Shown piece by piece: positions 29,537 through 39,242 of a stretch of DNA of 64,000 nucleotides. Below the pieces are notes generated by a model. The model ran no database searches. It saw nothing but the letters and a program-made list of their open reading frames with translations, and was not told where the DNA came from. Source of the stretch: Winogradskyella endarachnes (GTDB lineage Bacteria; Bacteroidota; Bacteroidia; Flavobacteriales; Flavobacteriaceae); NCBI RefSeq assembly GCF_009741275.1, contig NZ_WOWS01000004.1, positions 186,001 to 250,000 of the forward strand. The letters run 5' to 3'. Numbering within the stretch: position 1 is the stretch's first letter; every line of letters starts with the position of its first letter. The position numbers and the translations under genes were made by a program.

Positions 29537-30880
29537 ATGATAGACTATACGCTTATAGTTGCGGTATTTGCTGGCATTGCCATTTTATTGGCGCTGATAC
29601 TTAAATATAAAATCCAAGCATTTATTTCACTATTAATAGCTAGTATTAGTGTTGGTATACTTGCCGGAATGCATCCTGGAGATATCATGTCTACCATAAA
29701 ACAAGGAATGGGAAACACCTTAGGTTTTGTAGCCGTAGTTGTTGGTTTAGGTGCAATGTTTGGTGCAATTTTAGAACATTCCGGAGGTGCAAAAGCATTA
29801 GCCACTTATTTATTAAAGACGTTTGGCCAAAAAAATGCTTCTTGGGCCATGGTAATTACTGGTTTTTTCATTGCTATACCTGTTTTTTTTGATGTGGCTT
29901 TTATAATTATAGTGCCTATTTTATATTCACTTCAGCGCAAAACAAAAAAATCTTTATTGTTATATGCCATTCCGTTATTAGCAGGTTTAGCAATAACACA
30001 TTCATTTATACCACCAACACCAGGACCCGTTGCTGTGGCTGATATTTTGAATGCAGATTTAGGTTGGGTTATTTTATTTGGTTTTATTGTTGGTTTGCCT
30101 ACAGCTGTGGTTTGTGGCCCATTATTTGGAAAATATATTGCTGAGAAAATATATATTGAAGCACCAAAGTTAGAGACTGAAATAGCCTTAGTTGAAAACT
30201 ATCCTTCAGTTAGACTAATTATATCTATAATAGGAATTCCGATACTGCTTATAGTAGGTAATACAGTTTTAAATAGTGCTTTATTTGAAGAAGGAACAAT
30301 ACCTGAAGATTTAAAAGATTGGTTAGGAATGATTGGTCATCCATTTTCCGCTTTAATTATAGCCAATTTAATTGCTTGGTACTTTCTGGGTATTAAGCGA
30401 AATTTTACCAAAGAAAAATTACTAGACATTACAACCAAATCTATGGGACCAGCCGGAATTATAATTCTATTAACAGGAGCAGGTGGTGTGTTTAAGCAAG
30501 TTTTGGTTAATACAGGCACAGGAGAAATGTTAGCTAATTACTTTGCAGATAAGGGAGTAAGTGTAATGTTATTTGCCTTTTTAGCAGCTGTACTTATTCG
30601 TGTTTTACAAGGCTCTGCTACGGTTGCAATGATTACAGCTGCAGGCATAACAGCGCCACTTTTAGCAATTGGTATTACTGAAACAGATAAAGCTTTATTG
30701 GTTATTGCCATTGCTTCAGGTGCTTCAATAGCATCTCATGTTAATGATAGCGGCTTTTGGTTGGTAAGTAAATATTTAGGTTTAAATGAAAAACAAACTT
30801 TTAAAAGCTGGACTGTAATGACAACCTTACTTTCTTTAACTAGCTTTATTGTGGTATTAGTTTTATCATTAATAGTTTAA
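29537..30880 (+). CDS. GntP-family (gluconate:H+ symporter type) permease
   Basis: A 447-residue inner-membrane permease with 12 or more hydrophobic spans. Family landmarks include GLGAMFGAILEHSGGAKALA, HSFIPPTPGPVAVADI, LRVLQGSATVAM-type and the C-terminal SGASIASHVNDSGFW. GntP proteins import gluconate and related sugar acids. The ATG at 29537 is 2 bp after the GH3 stop. An in-frame ATG upstream lies inside that gene and is rejected. Together with the lactonase it implies uptake of an aldonate. Its last bases overlap the end of the convergent VCBS gene by 4 bp. Confidence 0.9.
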   Translation: MIDYTLIVAVFAGIAILLALILKYKIQAFISLLIASISVGILAGMHPGDIMSTIKQGMGNTLGFVAVVVGLGAMFGAILEHSGGAKALATYLLKTFGQKNASWAMVITGFFIAIPVFFDVAFIIIVPILYSLQRKTKKSLLLYAIPLLAGLAITHSFIPPTPGPVAVADILNADLGWVILFGFIVGLPTAVVCGPLFGKYIAEKIYIEAPKLETEIALVENYPSVRLIISIIGIPILLIVGNTVLNSALFEEGTIPEDLKDWLGMIGHPFSALIIANLIAWYFLGIKRNFTKEKLLDITTKSMGPAGIIILLTGAGGVFKQVLVNTGTGEMLANYFADKGVSVMLFAFLAAVLIRVLQGSATVAMITAAGITAPLLAIGITETDKALLVIAIASGASIASHVNDSGFWLVSKYLGLNEKQTFKSWTVMTTLLSLTSFIVVLVLSLIV

Positions 30881-33800
30881 TTTACTTTAATAAACTGCAG
30901 ATAATCATTGTTTTTGGCAGCAATAATATAATTGTCGTTTCCAATTTTAATATTAGAAATATCTTTTGTGTCTCCTTTTATAAATAGTCCGCTTGTTTGT
31001 GTATCTACAGCTTTAAAATTGCCTTTACCATTTCCTTCAAGATAATAGCCAAAACTACCGTCATTTCTTGGTGTTTCTACCTCAGAAACGTATAAGTTAC
31101 CGGCTATTATAATATCTAAGTTTCCATCGTTATTAAAATCTTGTACAATAGTTTGGTTAATAGACGAAAACTGAGCTTCAATGGGTAAATTATGACTTAT
31201 AAATTTACCATCTTTATTTTCGAGATAAATACTTGCAAATGATTTAACTTGGTAATGCAATGATTTATTTAATTCTTCTTCTGTATAAACATCAACTAAT
31301 GTAGCTTTAGAGAAGCTGTTATAGTCTTTAAATTTACTTTTTATAGCAGGTATTTGTTGAGAAGAGCAAGAGCGTCCCCTTAAAGGTACTTGTTTGCCTT
31401 CACTATAATAACTAAGCACAATATCATCATGGTTATTATTATCAAAGTCTTTAACATAAATATCAAATGTTTCGTCTTCAGTAGCTTTGTATTTGTAGTT
31501 TAGTCCGTTATTACCTACTATAAAATCTTGGTCACCATCATTATCAAAATCACCAGATTTTATGCTCCACCACCAGCCAGTGCTATTTTCTTTTGTTAAT
31601 CCCATTTGTGAGGATATGTCTTCAAAATGTGATTTTTTGTTTTTAAAAACCTTAATTGGCATCCACTCTCCAACCACAATAATATCTAACCAGGTATCAT
31701 TATCAATATCGGTTATTACTGCACTTGTTGCCATACCTAAGTTTTGAAATCCGTCTGCAAATTGGTTGGTTTCATCTGAGAAAGAGACCTCGTTTTTTGT
31801 GCTATTATTTAACAATAAATAGCTATTAACAGGTGAAGGGTAATGTTCTGGTAATTGCCTTCCTAAAACTAAAAGATCTTGTTTTCCATCTTTATTAAAA
31901 TCTGCATTATAAACATTAGAACCACTTATAGGCATATTAGGAAGTACACTTTTTGTAAATTCTCCATTACCATTGTTTAAGTATAAGCGGTCTTGATAAA
32001 AGCTTGAGTTAGCGGAAAATTCATAACCTCCACTTACCACATATAAATCGTTGTCGCCATCTGCATCTGCATCGAAAATTAATGCACCTACGTCTTCGCA
32101 TAAATTGTCTTTTTCTAAAAATGTTTTATTTCCTTCAGTAAATCCATTATTAGATTGAAAGTAAATACTACCAATATTACTATGCGAACCTCCAATAAAA
32201 AAATCATCTAAACCATCATTATTAAGGTCGCCTACCGCCAAAGCTGGCCCAAATGAAGACATTTTGTGAGGAAGTAAAACTTGTTTTTGAAAATCGTCAT
32301 AATCGTTTTCTATATGTTTATGTTTAGGAAGGTTATTACTGTTTATAGTTGTGAAAAGAGGATATGATTCTTCTGAGGTTTCTTTTTCTAGTTTTGCGTT
32401 TTTATAGTTTAGAATAAGATTTTGATTTGCCTTTACATTTTTTATAGTTTGAGTTTTACCATCTGTCCAAGTTACTTTTAGTTGCTTTATTATTGTTTTA
32501 TTGTTTATACCAAAATTGAGTCTTGGAGCTACAGAAGATTGAAAGCCTCTAGTTAGCGTTAATTCTTGCATTTGGGTTTGGTCTTCTGTGATGATTTCAA
32601 CACGGTTTCCTAGTCCGAATTTGTTTTTATTTGTTCCTTTAAACTCAATTGAAATGTAATTATTAATTTCAGAGCTATTGTTTTTAAAAACAGAAGCATA
32701 GTCGTCTACATTATTAATAATTATTTCTAAATCACCATCGTTATCTAAATCTGCATATGCTACACCATTAGAAAAACCTTTGTACTCAATTCCCCAATCT
32801 TTGTTAGCATTTTTAAAATCTAAATTACCGTTGTTTCTAAACATAAAATTATCTGTTTTTTCAGAAGGTATTTTTAGGCTTTTTTCTAGATCGGTAAGGT
32901 TTGTTGTGTCGTTTTTAGAGTAGGTATTAAAGAAGTCTGTGTTGTTAATTTCTCTTCTAACACCATTAGTAATATATAGGTCTTTATAACCATCATTATC
33001 AAAATCTGCAAATAGAGGTGCCCAACTCCAGTCTGTTGAAGAGGTTCCTGTTAATCTAGATATATTAGTAAATTGTGGAATTTCATTATCTGTGATACCA
33101 GTGTTTAATTGCATACAATTGTGCATGTATTGGTAATGAAATCCCATGTAAACAATTTCGTGAAAAAGTTGTGGATTCATGCTAGACATGTTGGCTTTTT
33201 GCCTTCTACTACTTTTAGAATCCATATCTGCTTGAAAAATATCTAAAAAGCCATCGTTATTAATGTCTGCAATATCTATTCCCATACCGTAAAAAGAAGT
33301 TTGGTTTGTTGCATCTTTTACAACATTTTTAAACGTATTGTCTCCATTATTGATATACATAAAATCAGGAATACTGTAATCATTAGATACATAGAGATCC
33401 TGCCAACCATCATTATTAATATCTGCAGCAGTTATACCTAAAGAAAAACCATAACTTTTTACGCCTGCCTGTTCAGACACATTTGTAAATTTCTCTCCGT
33501 CATTTCTGAAAAGTTTATCAGATTCGGTATTATTTACAGTTTTCATTCTGTTAACATATGTAAAATTAGATGTATTTACATTAGATATAGGGTAATTGGC
33601 AACATATAGGTCTAAATCGCCGTCATTGTCGTAATCAAAAAATGTACCTTGTGTAGAGTTTGCAGCATCGTCAACACCATATGCTTCTCCCTTTTCTGTG
33701 AATGTGTTATTACCGTTATTAATATAAAGTTGGTTTCGTCTTTCATTAGATAAACCCGCAACAGAACAATAAATATCTAGTAAGCCATCTCCATTAATAT

Positions 33801-34161
33801 CCGCCATAGTAGATCCTGTATACCATCTGCTATCTCCACTTATATTAGCTTTTTCAGTAATATCTTCAAATTGAAGATTGCCTTTGTTTAGATACAGTCG
33901 GTTTTTTACTTGGTTACCTGTAAAAAAGAGGTCTATTAGTCCGTCATTGTTAATATCTCCAGCAGATACACCACCACCCATATAAATTGAGGTGTAGTTA
34001 AAATAATTCATGCTATTTGTTTCTACTAGTGTATTAGAAAAATTAATACCTGTAGATTTAACACCTAATTTTTTAAATACCTTAGTATTATCTAGGGATT
34101 TGTTTTGGCTACATCCAAAAACTAGACTTAAAATAATGAGAGATACTAATCTAATTGACAT
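30877..34161 (-). CDS. VCBS/FG-GAP repeat + ASPIC/UnbV (CRTAC1-like) lipoprotein
   Basis: A 1094-residue surface-type lipoprotein (lipobox VFGC, C16). It contains many FG-GAP/VCBS repeats with calcium-binding loops of the form DxNxDGxxD (DINNDGLIDLF, DINGDGLLDIY, DYDNDGDLDLY and others). They are split by an ASPIC/UnbV domain at about residues 490-560 (RVEIITEDQTQMQEL ... RLNFGI) and followed by further repeats. Such proteins are frequent in Bacteroidota glycan loci. They probably bind substrate at the cell surface, though the role is not proven. A hairpin terminator separates it from susD on the same strand. Confidence 0.85.
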   Translation of the reverse strand: MSIRLVSLIILSLVFGCSQNKSLDNTKVFKKLGVKSTGINFSNTLVETNSMNYFNYTSIYMGGGVSAGDINNDGLIDLFFTGNQVKNRLYLNKGNLQFEDITEKANISGDSRWYTGSTMADINGDGLLDIYCSVAGLSNERRNQLYINNGNNTFTEKGEAYGVDDAANSTQGTFFDYDNDGDLDLYVANYPISNVNTSNFTYVNRMKTVNNTESDKLFRNDGEKFTNVSEQAGVKSYGFSLGITAADINNDGWQDLYVSNDYSIPDFMYINNGDNTFKNVVKDATNQTSFYGMGIDIADINNDGFLDIFQADMDSKSSRRQKANMSSMNPQLFHEIVYMGFHYQYMHNCMQLNTGITDNEIPQFTNISRLTGTSSTDWSWAPLFADFDNDGYKDLYITNGVRREINNTDFFNTYSKNDTTNLTDLEKSLKIPSEKTDNFMFRNNGNLDFKNANKDWGIEYKGFSNGVAYADLDNDGDLEIIINNVDDYASVFKNNSSEINNYISIEFKGTNKNKFGLGNRVEIITEDQTQMQELTLTRGFQSSVAPRLNFGINNKTIIKQLKVTWTDGKTQTIKNVKANQNLILNYKNAKLEKETSEESYPLFTTINSNNLPKHKHIENDYDDFQKQVLLPHKMSSFGPALAVGDLNNDGLDDFFIGGSHSNIGSIYFQSNNGFTEGNKTFLEKDNLCEDVGALIFDADADGDNDLYVVSGGYEFSANSSFYQDRLYLNNGNGEFTKSVLPNMPISGSNVYNADFNKDGKQDLLVLGRQLPEHYPSPVNSYLLLNNSTKNEVSFSDETNQFADGFQNLGMATSAVITDIDNDTWLDIIVVGEWMPIKVFKNKKSHFEDISSQMGLTKENSTGWWWSIKSGDFDNDGDQDFIVGNNGLNYKYKATEDETFDIYVKDFDNNNHDDIVLSYYSEGKQVPLRGRSCSSQQIPAIKSKFKDYNSFSKATLVDVYTEEELNKSLHYQVKSFASIYLENKDGKFISHNLPIEAQFSSINQTIVQDFNNDGNLDIIIAGNLYVSEVETPRNDGSFGYYLEGNGKGNFKAVDTQTSGLFIKGDTKDISNIKIGNDNYIIAAKNNDYLQFIKVN

Positions 34162-34182
34162 CTTAAAGCATTTTTAAAATCT

Positions 34183-34213
34183 AAAAAAACAACGTAGTAA
34201 AAATACCACGTTG
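34183..34213 (-). terminator. Terminator between susD and the VCBS gene
   Basis: CAACGT-A-GTA / TAC-C-ACGTTG stem with a 4-nt loop. On the minus strand seven T's follow. It lies 43 bp past the susD stop and would dampen readthrough into the VCBS gene. Confidence 0.75.
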
Positions 34214-34255
34214 CTTTTAAAAACTAATCTACAAACTATAATCAATTGTTTATTA

Positions 34256-35797
34256 TTAATAACCAGGGTTTTGATCTTCTATGGTCATTAATTCGTTTTT
34301 ATCTATTTCTGTTATTGGAATAGGGAATAAATCGTTTTTAGATGTGTAGCCAGTACCTGCTAATTCAGTTGCTGCTTTTCCCCATCTAACTAAATCCCAA
34401 AAACGTTGACCTTCATGAGCAAGCTCTAAGAATTTTTCATCAACAATGGCTTCAAATAAATCATTACCTGCTACAGAGTTATCAATATCTGCTAAGCCTG
34501 CTCTATTTCTAACTTTATTTAATTCAATTCTTGCTAGGCCGTCTTGAGAGGTTTTGTTATATGCCTCTGCAGCTAATAATAATACTTCTGCATAACGGAA
34601 TAATCTAAAATTAGTTGAATAGTTTAATTCTAAAACACCACCATCACTAGTATCTTCAGTTTTTGTTGCATATTTAATTCTAATAGCACCTTCATAGTCT
34701 TCAATTACTCCACCTGTGGCTGCAGTAGGATCAACAGAACCACCTCCTGCTATTAAATCTGCTTCTGATAATACAGTTGCTGCTTTTCTGTTTACATCTC
34801 CCGCTGAATCAAAGGCGTCTACTAATTTACTAGAAGGAAGGTTAAAGCCCCATCCATTAATTAATTCTGTTCCGGTTAAATCAAAAATACCATCACCACG
34901 TGGTCCCATTAATTGAATATGCAGGTTGCTCTCGTTTCTTCCGCCCCAAGCTATATTTCCCCAATCTCTTGCCGATGTAGATACATAGCCAATTTCTAAT
35001 AAAGATTCTATTCCAAATTCATGATCAATATTCCAAACGTCTTCAGGATTAGGTTCTAAATCATGAGAGGCATTACTGATTACACTTTGAAAATAAGGTA
35101 ATGATTCTGAGTATTTTTCTTGAAAAACAAGAACTTTACCCATTAAAGCTTGTGCGGCACCTTTAGAAACTCTAAAATTATCTGCTAATGCTGATTTTTC
35201 TGGTAAAAATGATATAGCATCTAAAAGGTCTGACTCAATTTGAGCGTAAACGTCTGCTCTTGATGATTTTGCAATAGGAAAATCTTCAGCACTGCTAGGT
35301 ACTGAAACCCTTAGAGGAACGTCACCAAACATAGTTGTTAATTCAAAATGACACCAAGCTCTAAAAAACTTAACCTCTGAAATTACTCTATCCTTGTTAC
35401 TAAGATTAGTGTCCTGTACATTTTCTATAATTAAATTTGTTAATGCAATTGTTCTATAAAATAGGTCCCAATTACTAGTTACAGAAACATTAGATGAAGA
35501 TAACGTATTGTAATCATCAATATCGTGCAGTTGTGGTTGGTCTGTTGGTCCGCTTCCTCCTGCTCCAGCGTCATCGCCAGGAAGTAGCTTTACTAAAAAG
35601 GCACTATGCCAATCTCTACCATAATTATATTGCATTAAATCGTATACGCCAATTACGGCTTTTTCTACGTTACCTTCTTCTAGAAAATAAGTTTGTAAGT
35701 CCTGACCATCTAGTCTAGGGTTATTTGTAAAGTCATCATCACAGGCTACAATACCTAGGAGGGCAATACATAAAAGTGTTAAAAAAGTTCTTTTCAT
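34256..35797 (-). CDS. susD: SusD/RagB-family glycan-binding lipoprotein
   Basis: A 513-residue outer-membrane lipoprotein (lipobox GIVAC, C19), predicted to cap the SusC channel and deliver oligosaccharide. The SusD layout is clear: helical TPR-like N-terminal half, then RNRAGL and LAHEGQRFWDLVRWG near the C-terminus, both highly conserved, and an ending LMTIEDQNPGY. It starts 18 bp after susC and is translated with it. Confidence 0.95.
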   Translation of the reverse strand: MKRTFLTLLCIALLGIVACDDDFTNNPRLDGQDLQTYFLEEGNVEKAVIGVYDLMQYNYGRDWHSAFLVKLLPGDDAGAGGSGPTDQPQLHDIDDYNTLSSSNVSVTSNWDLFYRTIALTNLIIENVQDTNLSNKDRVISEVKFFRAWCHFELTTMFGDVPLRVSVPSSAEDFPIAKSSRADVYAQIESDLLDAISFLPEKSALADNFRVSKGAAQALMGKVLVFQEKYSESLPYFQSVISNASHDLEPNPEDVWNIDHEFGIESLLEIGYVSTSARDWGNIAWGGRNESNLHIQLMGPRGDGIFDLTGTELINGWGFNLPSSKLVDAFDSAGDVNRKAATVLSEADLIAGGGSVDPTAATGGVIEDYEGAIRIKYATKTEDTSDGGVLELNYSTNFRLFRYAEVLLLAAEAYNKTSQDGLARIELNKVRNRAGLADIDNSVAGNDLFEAIVDEKFLELAHEGQRFWDLVRWGKAATELAGTGYTSKNDLFPIPITEIDKNELMTIEDQNPGY

Positions 35798-35815
35798 AAT
35801 AGTCTGTTTTTTTTA

Positions 35816-38800
35816 TTAAAAGTCTAATGCTAGTCCAAATATTGCTTTTGCTGCTGTAGGGTAGAATCCTCTATCTACACCAATAGCATTAAAACTAAAG
35901 TTTCCAATTTCAGGATCTAAGCCAGAGTAATCTGTGAATGTAAAGAAGTCATCTAATGAAACATAAACTCTAAAATTATCTAGTTTTAATTTGTCGCTAA
36001 AGCTTCTTGGCAGTGTATATCCAAGTTGTATTTGCTTTATTCTCATATATGAACCATCTTCTACAACTAAATCTGTATCGTAAGCAGATGCTACATTTGC
36101 AGCGCCTGGAAAACTTGCGTTATCACCTGGTTGTTGCCATCTGTTATTAAAGAAATGTATAGGTTTATTGGTTATTGCTCTAGAAGGTTGGTGGTAAGTG
36201 GCAACGATATCATTTCCTATAGTTCCTTGAAACTGAAGATTAAAGTCGAAAGATTTATAACCTAAACTAATATTTCCACCATATAATACATCTGGATGAG
36301 GTGAGCCAATCATGGTTTTGTCTGCATCTGTAATGTCTCCGTCATTATTGGTATCAGCAATAAGAATTTCCCCTGTATTAGAGTCTATTCCTGTTGTTTG
36401 ATAACCATAGAAATACCAAGCCGGTAACCCTTCTGAAAACCTTGTGATTCCTTCTGCGTTCTGTGGTGCGCCTGCACCTGTTAAATAACCAGCGTCTCCA
36501 ACATAAAGAATTTCGGTAACTTCATTTTTTAAAGTGGATAAGTTGGCATTAATACTGTATGTAAAACCACCTTCCGTAGTGTCTGAATATCCAAGTTCAA
36601 ATTCAAAACCTTGATTAACAATAGTACCTGCATTAAAGGCTTGTGAATTAAAGCCAGCAGAACCTGGAGTTATTAAACTTCCGTCATCAACAACAGCATC
36701 TCTTGTCGTTTTTTTGTAATATTCTGTTGTAAATCTTAATTTATTATCAAAAGCTCTTAAATCAATACCAAAATTTAATTGTTCTGATGTTTCCCAAACT
36801 AAATTTTCATTAGAATAGCCAGTTATTTGAGCACCTGTATTTCCTAAGTAATCAATTCCTAAGCCATTTAATGCTTCAATTATATACGTTTTATCTGCAT
36901 TTCCTGTTAAATTACTTCGACTACCATTTTGTCCCCAACTTGCTCTTAATTTAAGGTAGCTTATAGGTGATTCAGTTTTCCAAAAATCTTCTTTAGACAC
37001 TAACCAACCACCAGAAAATGCAGGAAACACAGCTGTTCTGTTAGCTTCTGGAAATTTATCTGACTTGTCTGCTCTAATGGAAGCTTCAAATAAATATATA
37101 CCATCATAATCGTAAGATAATCTACCGTATGTAGAAACCATATTATCTAAATATGGTAAGGGATTTGTTACGTTTGAATTAAAACCTGGTAAACTAAAAT
37201 CGAAACCAGTAAACTCATCTATACTAACGGATCCACTTGTTGCTTTTAAGGTTACATTGTCTCTATCTTCGGCAGAATATCCTGCAAGTAACTTAAAATT
37301 GTGATTTTTGAAAGACTTATTGTAGGTTATAAAATTTTCCCACAACCATCTTTTGTTTTCATATTTTGTATGAGAACCTGTGTAGGCTGTGTTTGAAGCT
37401 TCAGAAGATACATAATATGGATTAATCATGTTTTTAACATCTATTCTTCCAGTTTCTTTACCAAATCTTGTTGTAATGCTTAACCCTTCAAGTATATTTA
37501 ATTTTAAATATGCAGAATATAAAGACTGTACATCATTTGTAATAGTTTTGTTCATAACGTTAGCATATGCAACAGGGTTTACCACCTCACCAGTAGAATA
37601 GCTTGGGTAGCCATAAACATTTCCATTACTGTCTGTTAATAACGGAACATTGTTTGCAGCAGCGTTGTCTAAAACGGATTGTGGTACATCTGCTAAACTA
37701 TCATAAATTACAGGAGTTAATGGGTCTATAATTAACATGTTTTGAATAACACCTCTGGTATCACTGTTTTCTTGAATACCAAATCTATCTGAAAAAGAAT
37801 ATGTTGCGTTTACACCAACTTCTAAAAATTTGGTTAACTCACTTTTAAAGTTAAATCTGAAAGTTTTTCTTTTAAATGAAGAGTTTTCTTGCCCAACAAT
37901 ACCTTCTTGTTCTAAGTGGCCCATTGATCCATAGAAAGATGTTTTGTCATTACCTCCAGAAACATTTAAATCGTATCGGGTTAGTGGTGCTTTGTCAAAT
38001 GTAGAGTCTATCCAGTTTGTGTTATAACCATTATCTACTACAGAAGAAATACCTGCCTCATTCATATATTGAACAAATTGAGAAGCATTCATTAATTCCA
38101 TATCAGTATTAACAAACTGTGTACCTAATTGTGTGCTAAAACCAACTTTAATGCCGCCTCTACTACCTCCTTTTGTAGTAATGATAACAACACCATTTGC
38201 ACCTTCTGTACCATATATGGCAGCAGAAGCTGCATCTTTTAAGACTTCCATACTCGCAATATCACTAGGCGCAAGTGTTGCAATAGAAGAAGATTTCATT
38301 CCATCTACAATATATAAAGGCTCAGAAGACCCACTTGAACCAGCACCACGAATACGAATTTGTGCACCTTGACCAGGAGAACCAGATGATGAAGTAACTG
38401 TAACACCAGAAGTTCTACCTTGTAAAACCTGCTCTACTCTTTGATTAGAAGAACTTTTAATTTGTTTAGAATCTATACTAGATATGGCTCCTGTAACTAA
38501 GCTCTTTTTCTTAGTTCCATAACCTACAACTACTACTTCTTCTAAAGAATTTTCATCCTCTATTAGCGTTACGTTAATTACAGATTGATTGCCAACGGTT
38601 ATTTCTTGAGTTATATAGCCTAAATAGCTAACTACCAACACGGAAGTTGTAGAGACATTTTCAATGGTATATTTACCATCAAAATCGGAGGATGTTCCAT
38701 TGGTAGTACCTTTCACAATGATACTAGCACCAGGCAGTGGCATGTCTCCACTACTTACAGTACCAGTAACTGTTTGTGCTTGGGAAAATACACCAAACAG

Positions 38801-38845
38801 AATGGTCAATGTGAAAAATAATTTTTTGAGTAGTTTAATCTTCAT
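35816..38845 (-). CDS. susC: SusC/RagA-family TonB-linked outer-membrane transporter
   Basis: A 1009-residue TonB-dependent transporter for glycans. It has a signal peptide (about 1-23, SQAQ), a carboxypeptidase-like domain (about 25-100), the TonB-box-type motif EEVVVVGYGTKKK, a plug domain (about 115-225, with the diagnostic EVLKDAASAAIYGTEGANGV) and a 22-strand barrel. It is the importer of the locus, working with SusD just downstream. The specificity cannot be read from sequence alone. The 396-bp region before it holds the promoter and a small reading frame. Confidence 0.95.
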   Translation of the reverse strand: MKIKLLKKLFFTLTILFGVFSQAQTVTGTVSSGDMPLPGASIIVKGTTNGTSSDFDGKYTIENVSTTSVLVVSYLGYITQEITVGNQSVINVTLIEDENSLEEVVVVGYGTKKKSLVTGAISSIDSKQIKSSSNQRVEQVLQGRTSGVTVTSSSGSPGQGAQIRIRGAGSSGSSEPLYIVDGMKSSSIATLAPSDIASMEVLKDAASAAIYGTEGANGVVIITTKGGSRGGIKVGFSTQLGTQFVNTDMELMNASQFVQYMNEAGISSVVDNGYNTNWIDSTFDKAPLTRYDLNVSGGNDKTSFYGSMGHLEQEGIVGQENSSFKRKTFRFNFKSELTKFLEVGVNATYSFSDRFGIQENSDTRGVIQNMLIIDPLTPVIYDSLADVPQSVLDNAAANNVPLLTDSNGNVYGYPSYSTGEVVNPVAYANVMNKTITNDVQSLYSAYLKLNILEGLSITTRFGKETGRIDVKNMINPYYVSSEASNTAYTGSHTKYENKRWLWENFITYNKSFKNHNFKLLAGYSAEDRDNVTLKATSGSVSIDEFTGFDFSLPGFNSNVTNPLPYLDNMVSTYGRLSYDYDGIYLFEASIRADKSDKFPEANRTAVFPAFSGGWLVSKEDFWKTESPISYLKLRASWGQNGSRSNLTGNADKTYIIEALNGLGIDYLGNTGAQITGYSNENLVWETSEQLNFGIDLRAFDNKLRFTTEYYKKTTRDAVVDDGSLITPGSAGFNSQAFNAGTIVNQGFEFELGYSDTTEGGFTYSINANLSTLKNEVTEILYVGDAGYLTGAGAPQNAEGITRFSEGLPAWYFYGYQTTGIDSNTGEILIADTNNDGDITDADKTMIGSPHPDVLYGGNISLGYKSFDFNLQFQGTIGNDIVATYHQPSRAITNKPIHFFNNRWQQPGDNASFPGAANVASAYDTDLVVEDGSYMRIKQIQLGYTLPRSFSDKLKLDNFRVYVSLDDFFTFTDYSGLDPEIGNFSFNAIGVDRGFYPTAAKAIFGLALDF

Positions 38846-38885
38846 AAAAATTGTTTTTTAATTGTTAGTTTATTAGTTGTTTAGT

Positions 38886-38984
38886 TTAAAAGATAAATAC
38901 CGCTAAAAAAATGATTAGACAAATAATAGCAGTGATGAGAATAAGCTCACTTAAGAGTTTTGGTTTAGAGTTTTTGATTCCCAT
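38886..38984 (-). CDS. Small single-span membrane protein (32 aa), upstream of susC
   Basis: An open frame on the susC strand, ATG at 38984, TAA at 38886, 40 bp before susC. The first 10 residues are basic (MGIKNSKPK), followed by a span of about 20 hydrophobic residues (ILITAIICLIIFLAVFIF end). The composition is that of a real single-pass peptide with the N-terminus inside. No family recognised; it may be a small regulator or just an intergenic open frame. Confidence 0.4.
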   Translation of the reverse strand: MGIKNSKPKLLSELILITAIICLIIFLAVFIF

Positions 38985-39242
38985 TAAACAAATGTTAAAA
39001 AATTATTAAATTATAAATATTAATTTTAGAGCATCTGATGTAAATTTTGATGCGTTTTAGCGCAAAAGCCCTTTAAATTCAACATGTTTCTTTTAGACTG
39101 CAACATTTTTAATATTATAACAACTAAATCAATTTTATAAATAATTCGTATTTTTTAATAAGTAAAAATATGATATTATTAAAAAATTACACAGCCTTAA
39201 ATTATGTATAATGAAGAAAAAAGTCTTTTTCTTAAGTAGGAA
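38985..39242. other. Intergenic region between the regulator gene and susC
   Basis: 258 bp of AT-rich sequence expected to hold the susC promoter and the binding site of the hybrid regulator. I found no exact TAnnTTTG box on the susC strand. A short A/T hairpin (AAGAAAAA ... TTTTTCTT, 39214-39233) lies after the regulator stop and could be a weak terminator. Confidence 0.5.

Noticed and set aside
31000-34161. Asp/Asn-rich repeats of the VCBS protein as a recombination hotspot or CRISPR-like array
   Set aside because: The repeats are coding, in frame and diverged, typical of calcium-loop FG-GAP proteins.
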